Below are positions 51,144-59,862 of a stretch of 64,000 nt of DNA, one piece after another; position 1 is the stretch's first letter, and the number at the start of each line of letters is the position of its first letter. The DNA lies in NCBI GenBank assembly GCA_963676865.2, contig CAXXSS010000001.1, positions 2,666,001 through 2,730,000 on the forward strand, written 5' to 3'. The notes under the pieces are model-generated. The model had not been told where the DNA came from. It saw nothing but the letters and a program-made list of their open reading frames with translations, and made no database searches. The position numbers and the translations under genes are program-made. The DNA is from JAAYUD01 sp963676865. GTDB taxonomy: Bacteria; Bacteroidota; Bacteroidia; Bacteroidales; Bacteroidaceae.

Positions 51144-53740
51144 TAGGCGTCTGGCAATGAAATGATTTTCAGTTGCTTTTGAAAAGTATCGAGTCCAAGC
51201 TCGGTTTTAATGTCGATCGTAACCGGTTGTCCCGGTACTATATCCATAAAGTTATCGCTGAATGTAGCATCCGCATCGCCTGTGGCGATATATGCGGCGC
51301 GTGCAAAAGTGTCACTGTTTAGTGTCAGTCTATATCCGCCTTCAATGGGAGTAATCTCGTGGCTGATGGTTGCTTTGGGGTAGTTCATCTCTTTTTGTTT
51401 GACCAAAAAGTAGTGATTGCAATAACCGTCTGTCTCTTTTGTTCCTTTTAGCTTTGCCACTACAACCACCTCGTTGCGGGGAGTGCCTTTCAGTGCTTTG
51501 TCTACGTCGAGCGATAGATAGATGTTGCTGCTATTCTCCGAGATATTCACTTGCTTGTTTGTCTCATCGATCAGCTTGCCTTGCATGTTGAACAATTGGA
51601 GGTTGAGTTCTGCCTTGCAAGATGCTGTACGGTCGGACACGATATAGACGTTGAGTGTGTTGCCGTTGAGTATGGGCGATACGAGAAGATCGCGATAGCC
51701 TTTCTTGCAGTAGTATTGTTGAGCTTTCCAACGTCCGTAGTAGTCGATGCTAGCCCACGAAGCTACCGGCCAGCAATCGTCAATCTGCCAATACAGCGTT
51801 CCCATGCAGTAGGGCATTTGCCGACGATGCGACTCGATCGCTGTTTTGATGGCATCGCCTTGCAACACCTGATTCATGTAGAGGAACGATTCAAAGTCTT
51901 TAGGCTTCTGATATTCGCTTAGCAGGTATGTCTCTATCAACTTGTTGGCATACGATCCTCCTCGTTGGTGTGCCATCATCACGTCCGAATAGATATCCCA
52001 ATCGCACTGCTCGGGGGCATAACGTTTCACCGACTCATAGTCGGGGAACGATTGGAAACCGTATTCGCTGAAGAAGCGGCTACGCTCAACGTTGTAGTCT
52101 TCGATAGGCCTTTTGCCGTGCCATACGCTCCAGTAGTGGCGGTCTCCGTCTTTATCGTTGCTCACTTGGTCGTTGAATGCAAACGGAGACGAAGGCCAGT
52201 AGAAGGTCTCGGGGGCATATTGTTTCACCACTTCCGGCAGCACTCTATTATAAGTGTCTTCGTATTGTTTGCGTATGATCTTGGCATATTCGGGATTCTG
52301 CTTTTCATATTTCTGTTTCCATCCCCAGGCATGCCATCCGTCGTTGCATTCATTGTTTCCGCACCAAAGCGCCATACACGCATGGTTGCGGAGCCGTGTT
52401 ACATTGTCGATGGCTTCTTGGCGAATGTTTTCCAGCAAAGCACCTTCGGCAGGATAAAGGCTGCATGCAAACATGAAGTCCTGCCAAACCAATATACCGT
52501 TTCTATCGCAAAGATCGTAGAACAGATCGTTCTCGTAGATGCCTCCACCCCAATTGCGGAGCATATTGATGTGCGAGTCGGCAGCATTCCGAATCATTGC
52601 TGCGTACTTTTCGTCGGTAACACGAGGCAGAAAATTATCCATCGGGATATAGTCGGCGCCTTTCATGAAGACCGGACGTCCGTTAAGTTCTACATAGAAC
52701 GTATGTCCATCCTTGTCGGGCTTGTGAATGATGCGTAGAGAGCGTATGCCGCTCGATACAGTTCGAGTGTCTGTTATTTTGTCCTTGTCTCCAATCGATG
52801 CGGTGAATTGGTACAAGTGCGGTTCGCCCAGTCCGTTGGACCACCACAACTTAGGATGTTGTATGGTAAAAGGGATGTGCACTTGGTTATTGCCTTCTTT
52901 CAGTGCGACATCCTGTTTGCCGTACGTCTTGCCTGTGTTGGCATCTGTGATGCAGACGGTTGCCTTTCCCGATTTGTTCGAAACGATTTCTACTACTCCG
53001 TCTATCACGGCTTTTTGTTTGGTCACTTCTTGTTGGCGAATAAACAGGTCATTGATGCGGCTGCCGCTCCAAGCTTCTATCTGCACGGGGCGCCAGATGC
53101 CCGACGTGACGAGACGTGGTCCCCAGTCCCAACCATAATGGTAGCCTGCCTTGCGGGCAAAGACACTGATTTTCTTATCAAAGAGTCCGCCGTTTGCCGA
53201 TTGGTCGTTGGATGCTTCATAGTGATAGGGTAGGGCGTCCCACTTGGGAACGTCTATCTTCACTGGCGAATGAAAATAAACCTTCAACGTATTGTTTCCG
53301 GCATGCACCCATTGCTTCACCGGCGTGCGCCATGTGCGAAACATATTGTCTGCTTTCAGTATCCGATTGTCATTGACGTATACATCGGCATAGGTGTCCA
53401 GGCCTTTGAAGATGAGGTCTATATTCTCTTGCTCCAGCATCTCTGCGGTTAGCGGCAGTGTGGTTTCGTATACCCAATCTTCCTTGTCTATCCATTGCAA
53501 TCCGCGTTCGTTGAGACGGTAAAACGGATCTTCTATCAGTTTGTTGGCGAGCAAGTCGGTATGAACTGTTCCGGGAACTGTTGCCGGATGCCAATTGTCA
53601 GAAGTGGCTTGACGGAATTTCCAATCATTGCTTACTGTTTTTATAATGGGTTGTGCCAGTGTGGCAGCACTTCCGAAAAGTAAAGGTAGAGTCAGCATCA
53701 GTGCCTTCTTTATTAAATGGTTATATTTCATATTGTTCAT
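51140..53740 (-). CDS. GH2 beta-mannosidase, exported
   Basis: An 866-residue glycosidase with an N-terminal signal peptide (ending LAQPI). Domains: jelly-roll sugar-binding, Ig-like, then the TIM barrel with acid/base Glu in CGNNECNDGW and nucleophile Glu in FFSEYGFQSF. The ALPYHYEASNDQ and YHYGWDWGPRLV blocks are typical of GH2 beta-mannosidases, which release mannose from N-glycan cores or mannans. Upstream starts (53785) overlap the -7 box TAATTTTG at 53783-53790, so I use 53740; 53731 (MKYNHL) is equally possible. It is a single-gene unit. Confidence 0.92.
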   Translation of the reverse strand: MNNMKYNHLIKKALMLTLPLLFGSAATLAQPIIKTVSNDWKFRQATSDNWHPATVPGTVHTDLLANKLIEDPFYRLNERGLQWIDKEDWVYETTLPLTAEMLEQENIDLIFKGLDTYADVYVNDNRILKADNMFRTWRTPVKQWVHAGNNTLKVYFHSPVKIDVPKWDALPYHYEASNDQSANGGLFDKKISVFARKAGYHYGWDWGPRLVTSGIWRPVQIEAWSGSRINDLFIRQQEVTKQKAVIDGVVEIVSNKSGKATVCITDANTGKTYGKQDVALKEGNNQVHIPFTIQHPKLWWSNGLGEPHLYQFTASIGDKDKITDTRTVSSGIRSLRIIHKPDKDGHTFYVELNGRPVFMKGADYIPMDNFLPRVTDEKYAAMIRNAADSHINMLRNWGGGIYENDLFYDLCDRNGILVWQDFMFACSLYPAEGALLENIRQEAIDNVTRLRNHACMALWCGNNECNDGWHAWGWKQKYEKQNPEYAKIIRKQYEDTYNRVLPEVVKQYAPETFYWPSSPFAFNDQVSNDKDGDRHYWSVWHGKRPIEDYNVERSRFFSEYGFQSFPDYESVKRYAPEQCDWDIYSDVMMAHQRGGSYANKLIETYLLSEYQKPKDFESFLYMNQVLQGDAIKTAIESHRRQMPYCMGTLYWQIDDCWPVASWASIDYYGRWKAQQYYCKKGYRDLLVSPILNGNTLNVYIVSDRTASCKAELNLQLFNMQGKLIDETNKQVNISENSSNIYLSLDVDKALKGTPRNEVVVVAKLKGTKETDGYCNHYFLVKQKEMNYPKATISHEITPIEGGYRLTLNSDTFARAAYIATGDADATFSDNFMDIVPGQPVTIDIKTELGLDTFQKQLKIISLPDAY

Positions 53741-53782
53741 GTTTAAAATAGAATAGAAAACGAGGTCTCTAAGTTTATGGCT

Positions 53783-53790
53783 CAAAATTA
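53783..53790 (-). promoter_or_regulatory. -7 box of the GH2 gene
   Basis: TAATTTTG on the minus strand, 42 bp before the chosen ATG. Confidence 0.5.
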
Positions 53791-53889
53791 CAATATTTGT
53801 GGCTCATAGACTGATGCTAAATTGATAAATTATAATACTCTATTGATATTTATTTCGTATTTTCGCCGGACGTAAATATCAAAAACGCT

Positions 53890-54966
53890 ATGGAAGATAT
53901 AATCAAATCTATCGGATTGATGTCGGGCACTTCGCTCGACGGGTTGGATGTCTGTTATTGTACTTTTTGTCGAGCAGATGGTCGGTGGGAATTCACACTC
54001 GATTGCGCTGCCGGTTATGAATATGCTGAAGAGATGAAGCGCAAGCTGGGGCGTGATGCGCAGTTGATGACGGCGCGCGAGTTTGTTGCGTTTCACAGTG
54101 AATACGGAGAATTCTTGGGCAATCGGGTCAATGATTTCATGAAGCAATACGACGTTCGCCCCGATATTATCGCTTCGCACGGTCACACCATATTTCACGA
54201 ACCGCAAAAGAAGATCATGTTTCAGATAGGCGACGGTGCAGCTATTGCCGCACAAACGCGTATCCCTGTGGTGTCGGATTTCAGACGTCTCGATATCATG
54301 CTTGGTGGACAAGGGGCTCCGCTCGTTCCCATCGGAGATAAATTGCTATTCGGCGATTATGATTTCTGCTTGAATATCGGCGGATTCTCCAATATCTCTT
54401 TCGACAGAAATGATTCTCGCATCGCTTTCGATGTAAGTCCTGTCAATTATGTCATCAATCACTATTGTCGTGAGATAGGACTCGAGATGGATCGTGACGG
54501 AGAAATCGCCCGTATGGGAACTATAAACGATGAGTTGTTGCAGGCTCTCAACGAGATGGACTACTACAAGCAGTCAGGTCCCAAATCGTTGGGGCGCGAA
54601 TGGGTCGAAGAGTTGGTCTATCCGCTTATCGATCATTTCGGTCTGCCTCTAGCCGATCGGTTACGAACGTTCTACGAGCATGCTGCTATTCAGGTCGCTC
54701 AAGTTGTGCAACAACAGTCCAAGGGGCGTGTGCAACCGCTGCTACTCATCACTGGCGGAGGGGCATTCAATAAGTTCCTCGTAGAGCGTATCTCAGCATT
54801 GAGTGGTGCGCAGATTGTGATTCCCGACAAAAAGATTGTTGAATATAAAGAAGCCCTCATCTTTGCATTTCTGGGTGCTCTCTATGTGGTAGGCGAGCCC
54901 AGCTGTCTTGCCTCTGTCACGGGGGCGATGAAGGATAATATTGGCGGAATGTTATTTAAAATCTAG
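53890..54966 (+). CDS. anmK: Anhydro-N-acetylmuramic acid kinase
   Basis: A 358-residue cytosolic sugar kinase of the ASKHA fold that phosphorylates and opens 1,6-anhydroMurNAc recovered from cell-wall turnover. Landmarks are the phosphate motif IGLMSGTSLDGLDV, ASHGHTIFH, VSDFRRLDIMLGGQGAPLVP and the C-terminal ITGGGAFN. Alone in its unit, followed by a strong terminator. Confidence 0.95.
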   Translation: MEDIIKSIGLMSGTSLDGLDVCYCTFCRADGRWEFTLDCAAGYEYAEEMKRKLGRDAQLMTAREFVAFHSEYGEFLGNRVNDFMKQYDVRPDIIASHGHTIFHEPQKKIMFQIGDGAAIAAQTRIPVVSDFRRLDIMLGGQGAPLVPIGDKLLFGDYDFCLNIGGFSNISFDRNDSRIAFDVSPVNYVINHYCREIGLEMDRDGEIARMGTINDELLQALNEMDYYKQSGPKSLGREWVEELVYPLIDHFGLPLADRLRTFYEHAAIQVAQVVQQQSKGRVQPLLLITGGGAFNKFLVERISALSGAQIVIPDKKIVEYKEALIFAFLGALYVVGEPSCLASVTGAMKDNIGGMLFKI

Positions 54967-55004
54967 ATAGAAGCAAGAGACGATCGATACTGCCGTCAAA
55001 AATA

Positions 55005-55046
55005 AAAAGGCGCTACCTCATAAAGGTGCGCCTTTTCTTTTTTTTA
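55005..55046 (+). terminator. Terminator between anmK and the small secreted-protein gene
   Basis: A 9-bp stem AAAAGGCGC/GCGCCTTTT extended by ACCT/AGGT across a one-base bulge, followed by a T-rich run. It can serve anmK and, from the other side, the convergent gene ending at 55069. Confidence 0.85.
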
Positions 55047-55068
55047 TCTCTCTCTCTTAACTATTTCC

Positions 55069-55449
55069 TTATTCTTCCGAAGTCTTTGCAACATTGTTGT
55101 TTTCCAGTGCAATACCTTCGTTATTCAATGTAATGTTCAGCACTGTAGCGTATTTAGTATACTGCTTGGGTGTCAATACATTTTTCATCAATTTCAAGTT
55201 ACCATAGATTGCATTGCGCAATAATTTGGTGTTATCCTTTGCATTGTTTGCTTTCAGCATCTGTTCTGCAAAATAATTGCAAATATTGGTTACCTCTTCG
55301 CTCTGATCAGACCGTAAGTTCAAGTACTGGCCCAATTTGTAAGCGTTAATTTCGCCATTCCACTTTGCAGTTGTAGGTTGGTTTCCTGCTGCTAATATGG
55401 TAGCACTGAAACACATTGCTCCCACTAATGTCATAAATACCTTTTTCAT
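55069..55449 (-). CDS. Small secreted helical protein, unknown function
   Basis: A 126-residue protein with a signal peptide (MKKVFMTLVGAMCFSATILA). The mature part is predominantly helical, with LGQYLNLRSDQSEEVTNICN and MKNVLTPKQYTKYATVLN; this spacing recalls Spy/CpxP-type periplasmic proteins (LTPxQ motif), but the match is weak. Longer starts up to 55575 lie across the promoter and are rejected. A -7 box (55544-55551) with a -33 TTTG at 21 bp gives a ~90-base leader. I do not recognise the family with certainty. Confidence 0.75.
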   Translation of the reverse strand: MKKVFMTLVGAMCFSATILAAGNQPTTAKWNGEINAYKLGQYLNLRSDQSEEVTNICNYFAEQMLKANNAKDNTKLLRNAIYGNLKLMKNVLTPKQYTKYATVLNITLNNEGIALENNNVAKTSEE

Positions 55450-55543
55450 AATACCTACTTTTTTAATTACTAATAAATTTGTTACCTTGAAAAAAACTGT
55501 TATCTCCTGAAAACTAAAAAACGTTCTTTGTTTCTTTATGTTG

Positions 55544-55576
55544 CAAAGATAAAGGCTTTTTGTATGAGAAAGCAAA
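55544..55576 (-). promoter_or_regulatory. Promoter of the small secreted-protein gene
   Basis: On the minus strand TTTG (55576-55573), 21 bp, TATCTTTG (55551-55544). Confidence 0.65.
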
Positions 55577-55766
55577 TATATGTTCGAAAAACATGTTTTA
55601 TAACATAAATAATTGATTTATGTCAATTATTGCACGGCATTTAGTACTCTTTTTAAGTATAAAGGGTATGTATAGTATACATTATGCAATATATATGCGC
55701 AATATACTATTGTTTTGTAATCGAATTGACACAAAGTCCCAACGTTGATCGCTTGCTATTATTGCG

Positions 55767-56282
55767 TTACTTCTTGCGTAGTCGCTCAAACTCCGGAATA
55801 GCGTCGAAGCAGGGGCATTCTTTAATACGTTCGTACTTCTCTATCACGCCGTTACCATTCAGATCGGGTGATAGATCCCGATGTCCTACTACGTGTGCCT
55901 GCGGGTAGCGTGTCCATAGTTGTCGCACTAACTCGTGCATGGCTATGGATTGCTGCACCGTGCGTGTGTCGGCGGCTTTGCCGTTTTCGTCCACGCCACC
56001 TTCGTAGCACACGCCTATCGATTCCCTATTGTGTCCGTAGCAGTGAGCACCTATGTCTTGCTCTGGGCGCATGCGTTCTATTCTTCCGCTCTTGCGCACA
56101 TAGTAGTGGTATCCCCATCTGGAATAACCGAGGTAGCGGTGCGCTGTATCTACATCGCGTGCAGTGAAATCACGGTTTATCTTCGTAGCGGAGCAATGAA
56201 TCACTATCAGTTCTATATCTCTGAGTATTGTAGGTTTGCCGTCTACTACGGCTTCCCCAATTGGTTTTGTATCTGTCATCAT
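55767..56282 (-). CDS. N-acetylmuramoyl-L-alanine amidase (Amidase_2)
   Basis: A 171-residue amidase without signal peptide. The zinc ligands and catalytic motifs are IVIHCSATK, GYHYYVRKSG, HCYGHNRESIGVCYEGG and VVGHRDLSPD. Such phage-type amidases occur in many Bacteroides accessory modules beside an HU-HIG protein, DUF4248 and a VapE-like protein, which is exactly the set found here. In the absence of phage structural genes its role is unclear (lysis relic or peptidoglycan access). Confidence 0.9.
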   Translation of the reverse strand: MMTDTKPIGEAVVDGKPTILRDIELIVIHCSATKINRDFTARDVDTAHRYLGYSRWGYHYYVRKSGRIERMRPEQDIGAHCYGHNRESIGVCYEGGVDENGKAADTRTVQQSIAMHELVRQLWTRYPQAHVVGHRDLSPDLNGNGVIEKYERIKECPCFDAIPEFERLRKK

Positions 56283-56390
56283 AGTTATTTCTATTAATTA
56301 TTTTTTTTAGAGTCTTCATTTTCTGGGTGGCCAGAAAACGAAGCAAAAGAGCCACCGGCGCATCTTTACCAGTCTCATTACGTATCGGTC

Positions 56391-56456
56391 TGAAGTCGAT
56401 AAATCCCTCAACGCACTCCCTATGGTCGTTTGAACGAGATGGATTTATCGACTTCA
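56391..56456. repeat. 16-bp perfect inverted repeat, 34-bp spacer
   Basis: TGAAGTCGATAAATCC (56391-56406) and its exact reverse complement (56441-56456) in the amidase/HU module. Function not evident; the long spacer is more like a protein-binding or recombination site than a terminator. Confidence 0.8.
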
Positions 56457-56756
56457 TCCTCGACACTCCATGGAGACGTAAAGCTGAAGCCGGCCTAGCG
56501 GATTGGACCTCTATTGGACACGGAGCGGGAATACTTTAAATCAAACAATACTTTAATCGAACAACAATCTATAACATTCAACAAGCTTTAATTGCGTCCA
56601 ATGTAGGTCCATATCCGAAGGCTTCCGGCTTCACGAACTTTCGCTCAACAAATCGGGCGAGTATGGGGTTAGGAAATTCATACCGTTCAAAGGAGGAACG
56701 ACTGCGTTTATGAATTTTCAATCCCAGACCGCTTGATTTGGAGCGAAATTCGTGCG

Positions 56757-56816
56757 CCGGCAGTTTTCTTTGCTTCGTTTCTTTGTCTGCACAAAGAAAT
56801 GAAGATTTAATCCATA
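56757..56816 (-). terminator. Terminator-like repeat after the 80-residue protein gene
   Basis: About 60 bp nearly identical to 57242-57302. It contains a 9-bp stem TTTCTTTGT/ACAAAGAAA (56778-56799, loop CTGC). On the minus strand it follows the gene at 56838 and is followed by further T-rich sequence. Confidence 0.6.
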
Positions 56817-56837
56817 AAGAAGAATGAAAAATTGAAA

Positions 56838-57080
56838 TTAAACTTTAGAAAACGCTTCTTCTAGTTTCTTACGCAAAGAAAGTATCTCCTGATGCATTTC
56901 ACGCATTTTGGCGGAGAGTTCGCAGTAGTCGTCGAGCACCTTGCGGAGTTCCCCCACGAGGAAATCCAATTGTCCCGCCACCATATCGGAGAATTCTCGA
57001 ATCTCCTTCACGTCCTTCTTCTTGAGGAAAGGAACGACTGCCAACAGGCAATCCACTATTTTCAGAAATATTGATTTCAT
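56838..57080 (-). CDS. Small coiled-coil protein of the amidase/HU module
   Basis: An 80-residue protein: a short hydrophobic N-terminal part (IFLKIVDCLLAVVPFLKKK, possibly membrane-associating) followed by a heptad-rich helix from ~25 to 78 (LVGELRKVLDDYCELSAKMR). Not assigned to a named family. It lies between the HU-HIG and amidase genes on the same strand, so it probably belongs to their transcription unit, although terminator-like repeats lie on both sides. Confidence 0.65.
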   Translation of the reverse strand: MKSIFLKIVDCLLAVVPFLKKKDVKEIREFSDMVAGQLDFLVGELRKVLDDYCELSAKMREMHQEILSLRKKLEEAFSKV

Positions 57081-57241
57081 AACACTATCGTTTTAATTGA
57101 TTATTTACTTAATTCAGATAGAATTGGACTTGGAGTGGACATGTATTGGACAATATCTACGCTTCCTTTTGTGATAATTATAGAAAATACGTTCAATTGC
57201 ATCCAACATGATCTATTAATTATGTCCAATCCAGGTCCAAG

Positions 57242-57302
57242 TCCGGCAGCTTTCTTTGCTTCTGTATCTTTGTCTGCACAAAGAAATGAAGATTTAATCC
57301 AT
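57242..57302 (-). terminator. Terminator-like repeat overlapping the end of the HU gene
   Basis: The second copy of the 56757-56816 sequence. The hairpin TCTTTGT/ACAAAGA (loop CTGC, 57267-57284) lies just after the HU stop codon on the minus strand. The shared segment even includes the stop codon region. Confidence 0.6.
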
Positions 57303-57809
57303 AGACTCGTCGCCCGGTTTGTCCCCGCCAGTATTGCCTCCGGTATTACCACCTGTGTTACCTCCAGTGCTGGATCCACCCTTTTCGATTTTCGCTTTGA
57401 GTGCCGCTCTCTGTTCGGTGACCGTTGTTTTCTGTTCGAACGACAGTTCGTTTTTCTCCACTCTGAGTTCCTTGCAGGGATGGAACACGATGTGCAAGCG
57501 TTGAATCATTTCGGGTGTGAACTCCTTCATGGTCTTTGCCCCCTTGCTCGAGAACGACAGGCGGAACTGTCCGAACTTATCGAGGAATACCGACTGACCG
57601 TTTTTCAGACCTTCGGAGATGATACTGATCAAGCTCTCCACGATGTGCGACACATCCGCTTCGGTGGCCATCGTCGCCTGTGCTATTCGTCTTTTGATAG
57701 CTTCGAAACTGAAGTTGCCGTTCTTCTGTGCAGCGGCATAATACAATTTGGGCGCGTCTTTTTTCAATGGATTGCGACGCAGAACCAGTGCATAAAATAC
57801 ATTTGCCAT
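57294..57809 (-). CDS. HU-family DNA-binding protein (HU-HIG type)
   Basis: A 171-residue protein with an HU/IHF-like fold at ~1-125 (MANVFYALVLRRNPLKKDAP at the start, then SHIVESLISIISEGLKNGQS and FGQFRLSFSSKGAKT). The tail is Gly/Thr-rich with four GGNT-like repeats, then acidic. HU-HIG proteins are frequent in Bacteroides accessory and capsule regions beside amidase, DUF4248 and VapE-like genes. It probably shapes DNA or regulates the module. The promoter lies in a palindrome 66 bp upstream. Confidence 0.9.
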   Translation of the reverse strand: MANVFYALVLRRNPLKKDAPKLYYAAAQKNGNFSFEAIKRRIAQATMATEADVSHIVESLISIISEGLKNGQSVFLDKFGQFRLSFSSKGAKTMKEFTPEMIQRLHIVFHPCKELRVEKNELSFEQKTTVTEQRAALKAKIEKGGSSTGGNTGGNTGGNTGGDKPGDESMD

Positions 57810-57836
57810 AATAAGTTGAATTTTTAGTTTGTACTA

Positions 57837-57886
57837 ATGATACCTTTGTTGTGTTCTATCGCGATTGAACACAACAAAGATACCAT
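57837..57886. promoter_or_regulatory. Palindromic divergent promoter region upstream of the HU gene
   Basis: An 18-of-20-bp inverted repeat (57837-57856 and 57867-57886; arms around CTTTGTTGTGTTC) with a 10-bp spacer holding ATCGCGAT. Each arm contains a -7 box pointing outward from the far arm: TATCTTTG on the minus strand (57882-57875, towards HU) and TACCTTTG on the plus strand (57841-57848, towards the AbiE genes). Dual use is inferred. Confidence 0.6.
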
Positions 57887-58000
57887 TACCGCAATTGGCG
57901 TAAACCCCATTTGCAACAGAGGTGAACAAATGGAGACGAATAGCGATTATTAATTACTTTTTGTTACATACACGTAGCAAAAGCTTCTGCTTATGACGAT
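57885..58000. repeat. Diverged direct repeat, left copy
   Basis: Matches 61144-61260. The first 48 bases are identical at 41 positions without gaps (ATTACCGCAATTGGCGTAAA here, ATTACCGCATCTGGTGTAAA there); similarity continues more weakly to AAGCTTCTGCTTAT. The two copies flank the AbiE and HTH genes. Confidence 0.75.
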
Positions 58001-58050
58001 GTTCTGAGAAGTCGCTTGTGAGGTAAACCGCCTTACGGTGTCGAAAGTCT
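58001..58050 (+). pseudogene. Possible relic of an HTH regulator gene
   Basis: The 23 bases at 58026-58048 match the recognition-helix codons of the intact regulator at 60342-60364 at 20 positions (CCGCCTTACGGTGTCGAAAGT here). Translated, they give NRLTVSKV then a stop, against TRLTLSKVE in the gene. Upstream similarity (GATGTT) is weak, and the frame is closed on both sides. If real, it is a remnant left beside the left direct repeat. Confidence 0.35.
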
Positions 58051-58205
58051 AGCGGGATGAATCAAGAAACGAATTCATGAAATACGCCTGAAAAAGGCCG
58101 AAAGAATTCGAAGCTGTTGCGTGCTATTATTTTTTTCTAAAAATTGCAATTTATAGTTTTGATTTCCGTAACTTTGCCAAAGTTACAGACTAAAATATGT
58201 TAACG

Positions 58206-58799
58206 ATGGCAATACAAGAGCAGATAAGGGATAAGATTGATACCGCAGATGACGGTACTCTCTTCTTCGTAAATGACTTTGGAGAATACGACAATGCTTA
58301 TACAAGCAAGATTCTTTCACTTCTGTCCTCTTTTGATGTAATAGAAAGATTGTCGAAGGGGATATACTACAAACCGATAAGAACTAAATTCGGGAATGTA
58401 TATCCAAGTACCGAAAAAATAGCAAAGGCAATTGCAGAGCGGGAGAATGCCCAAATCCTTCCGACCGGTGAGTTGGCTCTTAACTTATTAGGGCTATCAA
58501 CACAAGTCCCAACCAAACCGGTATACCTAACTACCGGTTCCCAGCGTATGGTTAAAGTAGGGAATAAAGAGATACGGTTCAAAAGCAGCACACCCAGAAA
58601 TTATGCATATAAAAGCAAGTTGATGCCCATACTTGTTTTAGCACTTAAGGCATTAGGTCAAAAGAATGTAACAAAGAACGAATTGGGCAGAATAAAATCA
58701 ATGGTCGAACATTCTAGTGAAAAAGAATTGATAGAAGAAGACATCAAAATTGCCCCCGTGTGGATTAAGAACATGTTAAAGCAAATAATTAAAACATAG
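58206..58799 (+). CDS. AbiEi-like antitoxin (DUF6088 type)
   Basis: A 197-residue protein. The N-terminal winged helix is probably DNA-binding (LFFVNDFGEYDNAYTSKILS to LSKGIYYKP), followed by an antitoxin-like domain with AQILPTGELALNLLGLSTQV and VYLTTGSQRMVKVGN. This plan matches AbiEi-type antitoxins of type IV systems, which repress their operon rather than bind the toxin. The ATG at 58206 is preferred to 58197. The AbiEii-like toxin starts 4 bp after the stop. Confidence 0.85.
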   Translation: MAIQEQIRDKIDTADDGTLFFVNDFGEYDNAYTSKILSLLSSFDVIERLSKGIYYKPIRTKFGNVYPSTEKIAKAIAERENAQILPTGELALNLLGLSTQVPTKPVYLTTGSQRMVKVGNKEIRFKSSTPRNYAYKSKLMPILVLALKALGQKNVTKNELGRIKSMVEHSSEKELIEEDIKIAPVWIKNMLKQIIKT

Positions 58800-58803
58800 A
58801 GCT

Positions 58804-59862
58804 ATGAAACTCTGGCAAAATAATAGTATAAACGAACGGATCGCAATGATTCAGGAAGCAGGACACAGAAATAATCTTGAAGACCTCGTTGTAGAAAAGG
58901 ACTGGTGGGTGACTGTCACATTGAAAGCCCTCTTCTCTACATCATTTTCTGACTATCTGAGTTTCAAAGGTGGAACCAGTCTAAGCAAAGGGTGGAAGGA
59001 AATTGATTTGGAACGTTTCAGTGAAGACATCGATATTGCTTTGAGCCGAAGATGGTTCCAACAAAGCGAAGAATATGCAAACTCATATTCTTTTGCCTCT
59101 TGTGCAAACAATCAACAGATTAAACTGTTGAGAAAGGCGTCACGCAAGGTGGTGTTTGAGCGACTAACATCGGAAATGGAACAAGTGTTGAAGGAAATGG
59201 GCGTATCAGATTTTACTTTAGAGAAAGTAACTACTAATGACACGCCCCAGGGTGCAGTCAATATTGAGAGTGACCGAGACCCAGTGGTGTTTAACATCAT
59301 CTACAACTCAATTTTGGATGAAACAAACGAGTATATTCAGCCTAAGGTAAAAGTGGAGATCAGCTGTCTCTCAATGGATGAGCCTATAGAGCAAAGAAAC
59401 ATCACGTCTTTGGTGTGCGATGCGTTCCCTGACGAGGATGACAGTTCGACTTGTCTTATCCCTACGGTATTGCCTGTAAGAACATTTATGGAAAAAGCTT
59501 TTCTGCTCAATGAAGAATATCAGAAGAAGGCTCCAAGATTTATCAGAATGACACGTCATTTATACGATTTGGAAAAACTGATGGATAAGTATGCAGATTC
59601 GGCATTAGCCGATGACGGGCTGTACCATGCAATAATCGAACACAGAAAGAAATTCTATCATATCAGTTCCGTTGATTACTCTTCTGATGAAAGAGGACAA
59701 ATCAGAATCGTACCTACGAAATCGCTTATGGAAGAGTACCGAAAAGACTATGAATTGATGAAAGGCTCTTTTATTTATGATACTGTGCCATTGACTTTTG
59801 ATGAACTATTGAAACGTATAAAAATGTTGGAGGGAAAATTCAACAGAACTATTCAATTATAA
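58804..59862 (+). CDS. AbiEii/AbiGii-family nucleotidyltransferase toxin
   Basis: A 352-residue DUF1814-type nucleotidyltransferase. The active-site motifs are FKGGTSLSKGW (GGTxLSK) and FSEDIDIALSR (the DxD metal ligands), with a conserved KVEISCLS region and a late FMEKAFLL helix. AbiEii-type toxins transfer nucleotides to RNA (GTP-linked growth arrest in the founding system, tRNA 3' ends in relatives) and give abortive infection against phage. All core residues are present, so it is probably active. It forms a pair with the gene before it. Confidence 0.9.
   Translation: MKLWQNNSINERIAMIQEAGHRNNLEDLVVEKDWWVTVTLKALFSTSFSDYLSFKGGTSLSKGWKEIDLERFSEDIDIALSRRWFQQSEEYANSYSFASCANNQQIKLLRKASRKVVFERLTSEMEQVLKEMGVSDFTLEKVTTNDTPQGAVNIESDRDPVVFNIIYNSILDETNEYIQPKVKVEISCLSMDEPIEQRNITSLVCDAFPDEDDSSTCLIPTVLPVRTFMEKAFLLNEEYQKKAPRFIRMTRHLYDLEKLMDKYADSALADDGLYHAIIEHRKKFYHISSVDYSSDERGQIRIVPTKSLMEEYRKDYELMKGSFIYDTVPLTFDELLKRIKMLEGKFNRTIQL

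Larger units (their letters stand above)
56283..56837. other. Intergenic region with hairpins, no gene seen
   Basis: A 555-bp gap inside the minus-strand amidase/HU module. It holds a 16-bp inverted repeat (56391-56456) and a terminator-like repeat (56757-56816). Frames crossing it (minus 56170-56466, plus 56327-56539) have no credible start or domain. The short hydrophobic protein often seen beside the amidase in such modules was not found. Confidence 0.5.

Noticed and set aside
51965..52738. A 257-codon plus-strand frame inside the GH2 gene
   Set aside because: Antisense to the conserved catalytic region of beta-mannosidase.
55576..55766. Attachment site of the accessory module
   Set aside because: The region is AT-rich with short palindromes, but there is no tRNA gene, integrase or matching direct repeat in the window to support an att site.
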